Below are positions 47,853-58,416 of a stretch of 64,000 nt of DNA, in pieces (position 1 is the first letter of the stretch; each line of letters opens with the position of its first letter). The DNA is from Gymnothorax reevesii (Eukaryota; Chordata; Actinopteri; Anguilliformes; Muraenidae): contig CM056588.1 of NCBI GenBank assembly GCA_029721435.1, forward strand, positions 37,713,430 to 37,777,429, read 5' to 3'. The notes beneath the pieces were generated by a model. The model saw nothing but the letters and a program-made list of their open reading frames with translations, was not told where the DNA came from and did no database searches. Made by a program: the position numbers and the translations under genes.

Positions 47853-49321
47853 TTGCGGTTGTAGCTGGAGACGAATCGATCGGGATGATCAAAGTTAAGG
47901 CCCAGATTCTGCAGATTTGACGCGTTGCTCACAAATCCAGACTTTGTCTGCAGAGGACACCGCCTTGCTCAGTCACCATGGCAACATTACACAGAGACAC
48001 ACAATACTCGCCATGGCAATGGGACTACAGTTAACACTCAGCGCGACATCTTATACGCGACACCTGACCCCAATGTCCCGACAGCGTATCGTAACCTCGG
48101 CCGCTCTGGTGGGTTTCCCAGTCCCAGAAGACATTTTAATTTGTCGCTTGTCTCTATCTGGCACTACAAGTCTCACATACTTCCATCTGAGGCAGTCAGC
48201 AATCAGCCTGATTACAAGTTCCCCAAACCTCCTACCCCTTCGTGACCTGACCAAAGAGCCAATTCTCATCTTGACTTGTCATATAGTGACCAAGCGTCCA
48301 TGTACGACAAAAAAGGAGGCTTTCGCCGTCCTTATTTGATGCCAGTGTTAACACGAACCCTGACCCCTAACGCAAACTCTATCCTTTTCTCGCTGTATAT
48401 CAACGCTAGGTCAGGTCGCACCACTGTATGACGAGCTGGGATTAAGAAGGTGTTGGACTCAATATCACTATAACAGAAATCAAGTCCAGGACGAGGAGGC
48501 CACCTACCTTCTTCACTATATGGATGATCACCAGAGTCTGTGGTTTGCTGGCAGGGGTTGGTTTTGGTGCCAAAGGCTGTGGAAGAGAGCAAACCAGAGT
48601 CTGAGGTCTGCAGCGTTTTCACACTAATGGTGGTTATAAACACCATTGTCGATGCCCAGGGAGAGAGATTTGCCTAGAGTGTGGCACTGCATTGAAGGCT
48701 ACTCAAGCTGGTTTAACGTAGTGAGGGAAGTTCACTGGCAGCCTTTAAAATGTGAGTAAGCCAAACTAAATGTGACTTAACTCACCTTGAAAATAAGCTT
48801 TGTTTCAACCTACAATTAGTCAAGACAGTGGCTAACTTCAAGTTTTACTATTGAAAACATATAAACTTGAGTTCAATATCTAAAACGTGTCGTGACAAGT
48901 GGAGTTAAAGAGAAGAGGTGAGTTCTCATAACTTAATAGGACTATCATTTTTGGCTCTAGCAATGTGGCTGGACCATTTACATAAGCCGCACAAGCAATT
49001 TTCTGACAGACTTTATTTTTTTGTCATTTTGGCTCGATACTCAACATTTTTAGATGCAAGGTGATGTGGTTTACACGTCAATGGATTACATATAGAGTTC
49101 AGAACCAAAGCCTTGATTTGGACATTGGCTATCAAGACGGAGAAATACAATTTTGTGTGTGTGTGTGCGTGTGTGTGTGTGTGTGTGTTGGGGGGGGTGT
49201 TGAATCAGGAGAAGTACTCACAGGGCACCCCAGTGGGTCTCTGCTGACCCGGCTGTAACCGCTCTCCACGTTTCTCTGATCTTTTGGAACTTTCGTAAAT
49301 CGCATTTTTGGAAACCTTCAT
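44273..49321 (-). CDS. SAXO4/PPP1R32-like multi-exon gene, incomplete model
   Basis: Six exon-like segments on the minus strand (49321-49222, 48600-48508, 47947-47853, 47327-47237, 46548-46471, 44361-44273) share good GT-AG sites. Three of them carry a recurring motif: SGFVSN...DHPDRFVSSYNRK, ESGFTRSS, and SGFVRN...MDRFITHYQS. Human SAXO4 (PPP1R32), an axonemal microtubule-associated protein, has the same kind of units (TGYKSN...DHF.., GSGFTKQS, TGFSLNN...RYLTTY), so a ciliary/axonemal role is inferred. In human, PPP1R32 lies in the same chromosome band as TMEM138, which fits. Phases agree for exons 1-2, 3-4, 4-5 and 5-6 but not 2-3, so an exon is missing or a boundary is wrong. The last segment ends in phase 2 and no 3' exon or stop was found down to 36.4 kb. 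It could be another protein of the same repeat type. Confidence 0.5.
46013..46126 (-). CDS. Candidate alternative first exon in the SAXO4-like locus
   Basis: 38 codons starting with ATG: MNAASIHVKEIVEKVVMEED then DNISGNIRRQNYCHLPCT. It ends in a consensus donor ACG|gtgagt in phase 0, which would join the exon at 44361 in frame. It does not fit between the 46471 and 44361 exons by phase, so it is read as an alternative start, a separate short transcript, or chance. The peptide is not recognised. Confidence 0.3.
46471..46548 (-). CDS. SAXO4-like gene: linker exon
   Basis: 26 codons: LGVSHSPPARTQMAASVPKV then QKLSRK, proline-rich then basic. The acceptor is ctccctatcag and the donor AGAAAG|gtgacc. 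Phase 0 on both sides, which fits both neighbours. The open frame continues past the donor, so the donor is a judgement. Confidence 0.45.
47237..47327 (-). CDS. SAXO4-like gene: exon with ESGFTR motif
   Basis: One base plus 30 codons from acceptor ...gagaaaag, or 15 codons from the nearer acceptor ccggtctccag (start 47281). The text is PENLGSVMSAPSGLQESGFT then RSSRNPLACP. Only the longer form fits the phase of the preceding exon, giving YNRK-PENLG, which parallels human YNSK...EGSGFTKQS. The donor is TGCCCT|gtgaga. Confidence 0.5.
47620..47850. repeat. CA-rich low-complexity tract
   Basis: About 230 bp of CA, CACAGA and CATACA words ending in a pure (CA)n run at 47820-47848, which abuts the donor of the 47853-47947 exon on the minus strand. 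The several open frames through it, rich in Cys/Val or His/Thr, are not coding. Confidence 0.95.
47853..47947 (-). CDS. SAXO4-like gene: exon with SGF...DRF motif
   Basis: 31 codons plus two bases: TKSGFVSNASNLQNLGLNFD then HPDRFVSSYNR. The acceptor is gtgtcctctgcag. The donor CGCAA|gtgagtg runs straight into a (GT)n tract. Motif order and spacing match SAXO4 units (TGY/TGF..N ... D.F/RY ... Y). Confidence 0.55.
48508..48607 (-). CDS. SAXO4-like gene: candidate exon 2
   Basis: Two overlapping acceptors (gctgcag ending at 48608, and acctcag ending at 48601) give starts at 48607 or 48600. The text is TSDSGLLSSTAFGTKTNPCQ then QTTDSGDHPYSEEG. The donor is GAAG|gtaggt. The repeated DSG echoes the SGF motif of the other exons. 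It ends in phase 1, which does not fit the next recognised exon. Confidence 0.42.
49153..49196. repeat. (GT)n microsatellite with G run
   Basis: tgtgtgtgtgtgcgtgtgtg and more, ending gggggggtgt, about 25 bp downstream (minus-strand sense) of the candidate exon 49222-49321. Confidence 0.95.
49222..49321 (-). CDS. SAXO4-like gene: candidate first coding exon
   Basis: 33 codons plus one base: ATG, then KVSKNAIYESSKRSEKRGER and LQPGQQRPTGVP. The donor is GTGCCCT|gtgagtac, close to consensus. The peptide is short, basic and unrecognised. It can join the next segment in frame through the second of two tandem acceptors. Support is the ATG, the open frame and the donor only. Confidence 0.4.
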
Positions 49322-50429
49322 CGAGTCGAGAATTATTGTTGGAAAATTAAGATGGAAATGTAATCGCCTGAAAACATCTCCCGGGAACACCAGCCAGCCA
49401 GTCCCATCATCAGCGAGCAAACAAATCAAATGCACTATCAATTCATTAGTGCTTCAGATAACCTATACAGTTGTATTAATCGATGAAACGAGCCGTTTGC
49501 GACAGAATCGATTTTGAAAGATACTGAGCACAGAGCAATAACAAATCGTTAAAAAGCGCGCGCGCGCGCACACACACATGCACACACACAAAACCCATTT
49601 GATCATTTATCGAGCCATTCCCAAAGTCCCGTCATCTTTGTGGTGTTTGACTGGAGCAAGAAAACTCGGCTAAGCTTATTATGTTGTCATTATTGATTAT
49701 GTAAATTTATTATGTTCTTTGTAACGTTGTAAAGACCAAAAAACCAGCCAGTCAGACAAATGCCTCACACTTTCCCCCTTACAATTTCCGCGGGACAGGC
49801 AGATTGGTGCAGTCAGTGGGCCAGCCTATTATTAATCCATATAGCACCGCAATATAGACCTATCAATTCCCTGTGTTATATGGTGTCATGCATTTGAGCT
49901 GGGGCCCCTTCCTCTCTGACCCTCTCGCATTCCTGTCTGAATACACGTGAATGAAATGAGCGCAAAAAGGCTCATACACAGCCTCTCACAGTCCTCTCAA
50001 ATGATATTTAGCAAGAAATGGGGACTTTTAAACCCTCAAGACTGTGATGAGGCTGAACAGAGCAAGATCACGGGAATATTGCCATTACGAGTTTGGAGTC
50101 AACTGAGAACGGAGGGTCGGGTAAGACCGCCACCTCCCAAGGAGATGGGAATATAAGTAAGGCGACATCAATTCACGAACAAGTTTTTTTTTTTTTTTTA
50201 AATACAATATTGTATTTGCAAATCATTTATATTTCCATAATGTACATTAATTGCCGAAAAATGTTTTATCAACAAACAAATTGCTCTCTGGTTTAAAATG
50301 TAGGCTTCAGGGGCACTCATAGTTTGCGTAGGCAGTACCTTTCGTCAGAATTTTGGCTACAAGTATGGAAATGGTAGCGAGTACTTTTAGCTGCCACTGG
50401 ATGTCACTGACAGCTCACAGTAGATTTCG

Positions 50430-50700
50430 CTCCATTGGAGCGCAGATGTTTTCGCAGGGATATGCCAGCTTCAGATAGAACTGGCAAAGCGAGGTTGTTT
50501 TACACCCAGGCCGCATTGCCAAAGCAAGGTTATTCTAGCTTGAGATAGGATTGGCAAAAAAGCTGGAATGTTTTCGCTTTGGATGCCAGTAGCAAAGCTG
50601 GGTTGTTTTACATCCCGATATCATTAGCCAAGCGCGGGTGCTTCTTATCCTGGTAGCATTAGCAAAATAGTGTTGTTTTAGCTCAAGTTAGCATCCACAG
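50430..50700. repeat. About 36-bp degenerate tandem repeat
   Basis: Six or seven units of the general form agcaaagcgaggttgtttta ...cccggtagcattagc. Spacing is about 34-38 bp and units differ at many sites, so the array is old. Intergenic, to the right of the SAXO4-like locus. Confidence 0.65.
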
Positions 50701-51184
50701 TTTTATCAAGCCACACGCTAATCCTCCTTTACAGAAAGACATACCGATAATTATACTAATTCCACATCTAAAAACAATAATTCTTCCTTATTATATTGTT
50801 ACTGATCGACATTGATCTTATACCAACAACAGGAAAAAGAAACCATCTGATACTACCTGGGAAACATGCACTTTGGTCATCCCATACAGAAAAGATTTAG
50901 ATTTTAAATGGGTGAAATGTGCGGGAATATGTTTTCATCCTCAAATTAAGTAAAACTGGCCCTGCCATACATAAAGATATGTATTATCAACATATCTAAA
51001 GTGCATATAATATTCCAAATATATTTCATAATGTAATGTGATGACATAGTTTGATGGCAAACAGGTCTTGGGCTGAATGCCAGAAAAACAAACATACAAA
51101 AAAATGATCAAATAATCCCAAGATTGGAGATCTACATTGATGAGTCGTCATGTGTCCTCTCTCGCACTCTATCTATTCCTCCTG

Positions 51185-51185
51185 T

Positions 51186-51243
<58 letters not shown>

Positions 51244-51246
51244 ACG
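51185..51246. repeat. (CT)n(CA)n compound microsatellite
   Basis: About 17 CT units directly followed by about 13 CA units. Confidence 0.97.
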
Positions 51247-52499
51247 TATCACATAATACCCCAGTTTGTGCCTTTGGCATTGGTGGGAGGAAAGGCAAAG
51301 TGAGAAGTCAGTTGTCTTTTAATAGCCACTCGCTGCAGTTGAATGTGAAGTCTGTTGCTAAACAGGTCTTTAAATAGTACTGTGTGATGAGAGTCATCAT
51401 AGTCTTTCCTGCTGCATGTTTGATGCCATGCTGAGGTTACCGGAGGACAAAAGCCTGGCCTAAGCTGAGGTCATGGAAGGCCACTGACCCACCCACACTA
51501 AGTGCAGCCAAAATAAGATCAGCACAGCTGTTGGGCCCTTGAGCAAGGCCCCTTAACTCCCATACTGCTCCTGCAGGATTTGGCCCCTGCATGATCTAAT
51601 CAACTGTAAGTTTCTGCAGATAAGAGCCAGAAAAATAAATGCAATTTGACAGACTATAATGTGCCCTGGATCGCACTGAGGCCATTGGCCTAAATTGCAC
51701 CGTCAGTAGAGCATAGAATTGACCAATCATAACTCTCATCGCTAAAATGCAGCTGTCCTTCTACTAAGCTTTTTACCCAGGGCCCCAGTGCAGTTTAATG
51801 TGGCCCCAGGTAATACATACATTAATCCCAGGGCAATTAATTTCTGCAATTAAAGGTCGATTTGACAGAAATTAATAGTGTTTTATGGACACAATTATAT
51901 ATCCTCTACACTTCTTCCGCTCTGTCATGCCACTGGCTGCCTCCTCACCCCCCCCAACCCCCCCACCCCCATCAGGCTCCTCTCTTTTACTGATGACCTT
52001 GTTACCCCCTTGTTCCACCTCCAAATCAGGCAAAGGGGAGTGCTTTCCTGTCCTCTCATAATGGGATCTTTTTCTCTGTGTAAAACCCTTCAATCCAATC
52101 CCCTGTAACTCACAGGATCACAAATAATTGACTGTGGAGAATGGGATGTTGGGTGCAACAAAGAGGGAAGTATTAGCGACCGGTTTCCCATTCAGTCGCG
52201 CCAAGCGAGATGTCTTCTCCACTTCTGAGGGCGAAGAGGGAGGGAGAATGAAATGAAAAAACAGAGGGAGAGAGGGTAAAAGAGCAAACCGATAATGAGA
52301 CCAGTCGGAGGAGAGGTTGGGAGGGGAAGGGGGAGGTAATATGTGTGATGGCAATAGCAGAAGGTGTGACATTCACAGAACCAGATATCTGAGCCTTGGA
52401 CTGACGCCCGAGGGGACAAACAAATGACAAATCTGTGGCAGAACTTCCTGTCAGAAATACATTTTTGCTTCAGGAAAATGAATGGACCACCACCAATCT

Positions 52500-53060
52500 G
52501 TGTGAGAGTGCATGTGTATCAGTGTGTGTATGTGCGTTAGCAGGAAAGAGTCTGAGTGAGTGTTTGTGTATATCTGTGTGTGTGTGCGCATGAGCGAGAG
52601 GGAGTCCTAGTGAGAGTGTGTGGGTATATGCGAGAGTGAGAGTTTGAGCGTGTGTGTATGTTTATCTGCGTGCGCATGTGCGCGTGTGAGAAAGAGTCTG
52701 GAGTGAGAGTTTGTGTATATCTCTGCGTGTATGTGCGAGAGCGAGAGATTCTGAATGAGGGTGTGTGTATATCTGTGTGCGCATGTGTGTGTGCATGTGC
52801 GAGAGTGAGAAAGCAAGATAGGGAGTGAAAATATGGCTGTGTGTCTTAGAAAGAGAGGAAGAGAGAGCATGTGTTTGTGTGCAAGAAAAAGAGAGAGAAG
52901 GGGAGAGAGTACGGTTTGACGTGTGAAAGAGTGAAAGAAATGCATGTGGAAGAGAGAGAGATGGCATGTGACAAGGAGTGAGAGAGAGATTATGGGTCTG
53001 TGTGAGAGACAGAGACTTTATGCGTGAGAGAGACAGACAAAGCATCTGTGGGAATCAGAG
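52500..53060 (+). repeat. Long GT/GA low-complexity tract
   Basis: About 560 bp built almost only of gtgtgt, gagaga and tgtgag words, with cytosine nearly absent from the plus strand. Repeated blocks such as gtgtgtatatctgtgtg recur every 50-60 bp, suggesting an old tandem array. The minus-strand frames (Ser/Leu/His-rich) are not genes. Confidence 0.85.
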
Positions 53061-53919
53061 AGAGATCATTAGACAGCTCCACCACTCATCTGTGTGCTGC
53101 TGTCTGCTTACACCACAGGCTCTTTTCATGGAAACACAAACTTCCCATGAAATACAAAATACAATGTTTATACTACCCAACCCACGCAGCACCAAATTAA
53201 AGGATTCAGCCATGCAGTAAAAATGCTTATTATAAAGTCAATATTTACACTGTAAAAAAGCAAATACAGTATGCATTAAGATATATAAATTCTTGTGGTA
53301 GAACATAGAATTACAACATAATCAAATATATCTATAAAAACTTCCTCCCTGAAACTAGATGAAAATGATATTATCCTCTGTGATCATAGTCACATTTAAA
53401 ACGTCATAAATCTCATTTGTCCTACTCAATTTCTCTGCTGCTTTCATCTCTTCATCCGCCATCAATTTACACTAATGGCCAGATAATGTATCCTATTTCG
53501 ACAAAATGTTTCATATTTAACAGAATAAACCACCTTTCAGTTTGTTTTACATCCCAAATAAAGTTTAAAATCCAATTTGCTGTCACCTGATGATCCCCGC
53601 CCCCCCCGCTAAGGAGCTACCATCGAACCTGCCTGAGATTTCATCATACTTTTATTTCTTACAAATTATAGCAGCGATTGCCTGCTGATGTGACAGTGGG
53701 AAAGAGATCCTTTGAATGGACATGAAGAGCAATGTACCTTAGCTATCAAATAACAAATGACTATAATCAACAGGAAAAATCTTAAAAATACAGACCATCT
53801 TGGATTCAACCAACTGTATTTTTTTCAGTATAGCGGCACTCATTATTACACGTTCAGGGAGTGTGTACTCAAACCGCTTAGTAGTGAGTGTCCATAGTAA
53901 GTAACAATGGCGTGATGAC

Positions 53920-54310
53920 ATTTCAGTGTTTGACAGAAGACCTCATATGTTGTACTCTCAGCCCCAGAAGGTTGTTGGAGTGATCTTAGGCCTTCCCTTG
54001 AGGTTTTGCTGTGATAGGCCCTGAGAGGACACTTTTGACGGCGATTCGCAGGCAAGCATTCTGCACCGTGGAGCAGGTACTTGAAAATGCCAGCTTCAAA
54101 GGCCCTTGCTTTTGTGTGTTGACAGATGCTTTTTTCTCTTTTTTTTGCCAGATGTGCATAGTCAGGCGACCAAATGTGAAAGCTGCTCTCCCTCATCTGG
54201 TTACAATCTCTTCATCTGGTTTGGTGTTGAGACTCATAACAGAGCCAAGATATGTGAATTTTTTAACATCATCGAGAGTAATATTGTTGATACTAAAATG
54301 ATAAATGTGA
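53920..54310 (-). pseudogene. LINE reverse-transcriptase remnant
   Basis: The minus strand reads VKKFTYLGSVMSLNTKPDEE, stops at 54200, then continues GRAAFTFGRL in the same frame. FTYLGS (54241-54258) followed by a charged stretch and RAAF is typical of the C-terminal part of RTE/L2-type non-LTR polymerases. The flanks do not extend the match, so only a decayed fragment remains. Confidence 0.5.
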
Positions 54311-54397
54311 GATGCTTGTGACATTGCTCATTTTCTTAAGACTAAGACCACACCAGTCCATAAACTCAGCCTTTTTTTTAGTCCCAACTACTCACCT

Positions 54398-55545
54398 GTT
54401 ATGTTTCATGACTGCATTTTAAATGGTTGCTGTACCATTGTGTTCACAACAATTGTCCACTGACTTGCCAGGTCTGACTATCCCTTAGGATTATGTATTG
54501 TGTATTTGGTTACTTTTCAATTCATGTATTGCCTTAGATTTGATTTTCCATGTTTTTCTTAGAACCATAGTGTTATTCCAGTCCATGTTTTGATTTTTCC
54601 ATGCATTGCACTTTGTCTCCCCCTGTCTTGTCCTTGGTCTTGTCTTTGCTCACAGCCCCAGTAATGCGTCTCACTCCTTCGGGTGATTTAATGGTTTCTG
54701 GTTTCAATCTTCCTTTCCCATCTCATTTACTTCCTTCCTCTTACTTTTTTTATCTTACTAACACATACTAACAGTTTGTTATTTTGCTAATTTACTAACC
54801 AAGACTAACATTGTATATAAGACCAACTTACTAACGAGCACTCGGGATTGTATAGCTGCACTTACTAATTGATTAACCATCTCTCAGCGCTCGCCCTATT
54901 CTAATCTCCGCCTCTTTTCTCTCCCTAATCTTCGCTGCTGCATTTCAGTGGAGTCTCCACACCTTCTTATGCTTTCCTTTCTCTTTAGTATCTGTGTACG
55001 GTAGAACTCCTTGACCGGAGCTGTTTCATTGTCTATAGGTTTGTCCCGTGATCCTTGTCCGCGTTTTGGTTCTGCCAATGTCATGTGATTAGGTTCTCCC
55101 TAATTTGTTGCTCCCTTGTAATCAGTCTCACTGGTTCCACCTGTGTTCTGTTATCATGTGACCTCCCTGAAGTATATATTAGATGTCTCTTCACAGCACT
55201 GCTTTGTCAGATCGTTCTCTCATGCTTACTTGTGCCATGTTCATTTCATCCTGTACCCAATGTGATTATCTTTCTGACTGGACCGTCCTTGACTACCGAG
55301 TTTTGCATCCTCCCTGTACTTTGCCGCCTTCTTGTGTTTTGAACCTTTTTTGTCTGACCGTGATTTTTGTGATTGGTGCCCTGTTTATGATTCTGGATTT
55401 CGCCCATTGGATTATGATTTTGGATTGTGGACTCTGTACTGTTGCCTGCTCTGTTGGGGGGTTTCCCCCTTCAGAAATAAAGCCTCCATTTTGAATTTTA
55501 CTGGTTCTCGCAAGTGGTTCATTTCGTAAATTCTCACAGAAACAC
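54398..55545 (+). mobile_element. Possible solo LTR or LTR-like repeat
   Basis: It begins TGTTATGTTTC and is pyrimidine-rich. A TATA-like tatatattag lies at about 55171-55180, and AATAAA is at 55476-55481 before a short tail, the layout of many fish LTRs. The end and target duplication could not be fixed and no internal retroelement genes are adjacent. Confidence 0.3.
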
Positions 55546-55789
55546 AGACTGGTGGACTGACAGACTGACATATAAACACCAGAAAAAGTAGAAAAAACCT
55601 TTCATAGCAGTTGTATAGTGATTTCAGAATAGATTTATTATATCCCCGAACGCCGAACAGCGTTTCAGGGATATTATGTTTTTGGTCCGACCGCTGACGC
55701 CGCCGCCCTACGTGTTAACGCAATAACTTCAGTAATATTTCAATTAGAAATTTCATGTTTTGCATATAAGTAAGTATCATGAAGACAAT

Positions 55790-56230
55790 TTCTAGATTGG
55801 CCACCAGAGGCCAAAAACTGAAAAATCACTTTTTTTCTCATATCTCAGGAAATATTTGTCTGATTGACCTCAAATCAAGTGCAAATGAAACGTTTTGACC
55901 TGAGGATGTATCCCACGATGACATTATACTTGTTTGGTTCAAAATTTTGACACAAGGTGGAGCTTTGTCACATAAAATTCACCATTTTTGCCATATCTTT
56001 GGAACCATATGTCCAATTGACATGAAACCATGTGCAAGTGCAAGGTCATGACCTCACAACATGTCACATGATGATATCATACCTGTATGGTTCAATATTT
56101 TGCCACCAGGTGGAGCTTTGTGATGGAAAATTACCATTTTGGCTGTATCTTAAGAACCAGTTGTCTGATTGACCCGAAATTAAGTTCAAATGAAAGCTCA
56201 TGACCTGAGGGGCTTTATATTGTATTGGGT
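55790..56230. repeat. About 151-bp tandem repeat, three units
   Basis: Units start near ccaccagaggcc (55800), acacaaggtggagctttgt (55950) and ccaccaggtggagctttgt (56103). Each contains a 'catatctt/ctcagg/tggaacc', a 'tctgattgacc/ccaattgacatgaa' and a 'tgacctgagg/cctcacaac' step in the same order. Confidence 0.7.
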
Positions 56231-57379
56231 CTATTTGAGGATTGGGTGCGTTCTGGGATATACCCCAAGCCGTCGCCTCCGACGGCATAAGCCTAGTTGA
56301 GGTTTGCTGTGATGACATGGATACAGATGAACTAAAAGCAATGCCAGCATCGGCATCACAGTTAGTAAATGTATACTTCAACTCATACAGTAAATCTACA
56401 GACGATACATTGCTCAATGTCAGGGATGTCCAATCTCTTCCATTAATGGCCGGCATGATTGCTGGTTATTGTGACAGCTCAACACTAATACACCTGATTC
56501 AACTTACCAAGGTCTAAATTGGACCACCGATCAGTTAATTAGTGGAATCAGGAGTCGTAGCCCTGGGCTGTAACAACAACCTGCAGCCACAATGGCCCTT
56601 CATGGATAAGCTTTGACACCCCAGCTCTTTATTCTTTATCACACTAAACTGAAGTAACTGTGCAGGGCTGTGTAAACTACACTGTATAGGGCCTTCCTCC
56701 CCAAATTACAGACTTAAGGGTCAAGAACTACTGGTTAAATTCCCTCTTGATGTGAGAGATAGGTGTAAAGACAGTCTGGCCAATCAGTTGCAATGATTGT
56801 TCAAGGAACAATCATTGTGGAAGGAAGAAAACCAGGGGTGGATTTGGATGTGAAGGGATCCTGGGTACAGACCTTTGCCGCTGTGACTGTGCTACCTTGT
56901 GCTCATCTGTATAACTGGAAAGATCTGCTCCACGTATGCTGTATGCCTGGTCAACATGCTAGTGACCAAGTGATATACGCAGGATTGTACAACCATATGG
57001 TGCGAGTGGCTTTTGAGATTTATTTATGTATTTACTCATTAACGCATTAATTTACGTCTTTGTTATACTTGTTTGGAGCCCAAGTCCCCAAATTATTTTT
57101 TGACAGCTAAATTTGGCAGAATCAGGCATTACTGAAAGTGCTGGTGCTAATATCCTTGTTTCTCATGAAAGAGCTGCCTGAGCTCTGCCCAGAAAACAAA
57201 AAGATGGCAAAAAAAGCAACAAAAGAGAGAACTATCTGTCAAAGAGAAAACTTCACATTCAGAGTGCTTTAAATAGAGATGTCTACGAACAAAAAGCAAC
57301 CTACACAGGTGAGACTCAGGACCGAGTTTAAGAAGACACGTCATATGCTACTGGCGCCTAGCTGCGCTGATGATGAAGT

Positions 57380-58137
57380 AGACGAAGGGTAGGTGGTGTG
57401 TGGGAGGAGGAAGAAACAGGATGACGATAAAATCACAGACTGCGGGAAAATCTGACATCAGCTGCTGACCTTTCTCATTCTCGGGTGTAAAGTGTTTCGG
57501 CACACAGGAGTGCAGATTTGGAAACCGCCGTGTTTTACTGTCTAGACCCCAGTGTCTGCACAGTGCAACCAGAGTTCGAGTTGTCGAGTAAGCACGTTAG
57601 ACGCAGCTGTACAACCTGCCGATTCCTCAAAAAAAGTTTCTCCATTGTCTAAATAGTTGACTAGCTTAGCAATCTGGCTCACCACAAAAAGGTAAAAACA
57701 ACACTGAGTGCACATTTTCCTTTGAGGAAAAAATGGACGTCATAGTTGTATTGTTACGTGTTTCTGATGAATATCAGAACTATGTATTTATGTGAAGCTA
57801 TATTTTAAGCTACCCTCGACTTGATTTGAATTGAGCAGGGGTTCTGTTGGTCAGTCATGGAGCTAACCACAGCTACGCTAGTGAGCCACGTCTCACGATG
57901 GGGCCAGGAAATACAGGGAGCCATGAAAACTGAGCTCGATTCTGACTGCTGGGACAGAACGAGCGATCAAAGACTCTTCAAGAGGCGCAGATGCAGTACA
58001 ACAGTTCATATAACAACTCTCTGCCTGCTGTACTTCACACAGCCGCCCAGGGGGCTCCTCTAACAGCAGATCGATTTCTAGAAAAATCCATGGCAGGATT
58101 GATGAAGCGAGGAGGGAGAACAGAGACAAATGAAGGT
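57380..58137 (+). other. Possible 5' region of an unrecognised gene
   Basis: CpG-containing stretch with donor-like GTCGA|gtaagc at 57587/57588. A reading frame follows (about 57955-58137, acceptor-like ctgggacag) ending in AATGAAG|gtatag: NERSKTLQEAQMQYNSSYNN, then LPAVLHTAAQGAPLTADRF, then LEKSMAGLMKRGG. A different frame from ATG 57857 gives 68 codons. No family resemblance was recognised, and the arrangement could be chance. Confidence 0.2.
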
Positions 58138-58387
58138 ATAGGATGGGCTTTCATCCCTCTCTCTTTTTTTTTTTTTTACATATGGTGTGCAGGATCCGTA
58201 TCAATAGCTGGCATTGGTGGCCTAAAATACACCCGCTCTCCTGTGACACACGGAGAGACTCTGCGTTAACATCATCAGGATCCTGTTCCAGGTCAGCTGA
58301 CTTCCCAAACCAACCGGCATCTCATAGAGAGATCAAATATAAGAGAAAAAAAGACACTTAAACTAACAAGCATGCTCTTCACAAACA

Positions 58388-58416
58388 AAAGAAGAGAGAG
58401 AGAGAGAGAGAGAGAG
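58388..58416. repeat. (GA)n microsatellite
   Basis: About 13 GA units. Confidence 0.95.

Larger units (their letters stand above)
49322..57379. other. Repeat-rich intergenic region
   Basis: No gene recognised. It holds the 36-bp and 151-bp tandem arrays, two low-complexity tracts, a LINE remnant and an LTR-like segment, each listed separately. 53,060-53,900 and 56,600-57,350 are unremarkable. Confidence 0.6.

Noticed and set aside
47506..47920. Cys/Val-rich and His/Thr-rich frames
   Set aside because: They arise from CA/GT repeats on both strands.
48051..48269. Basic 72-codon minus-strand frame between two SAXO4-like exons
   Set aside because: Considered as the missing exon, but it has no SGF motif, no matching phase, and its flanks look like repeat DNA.
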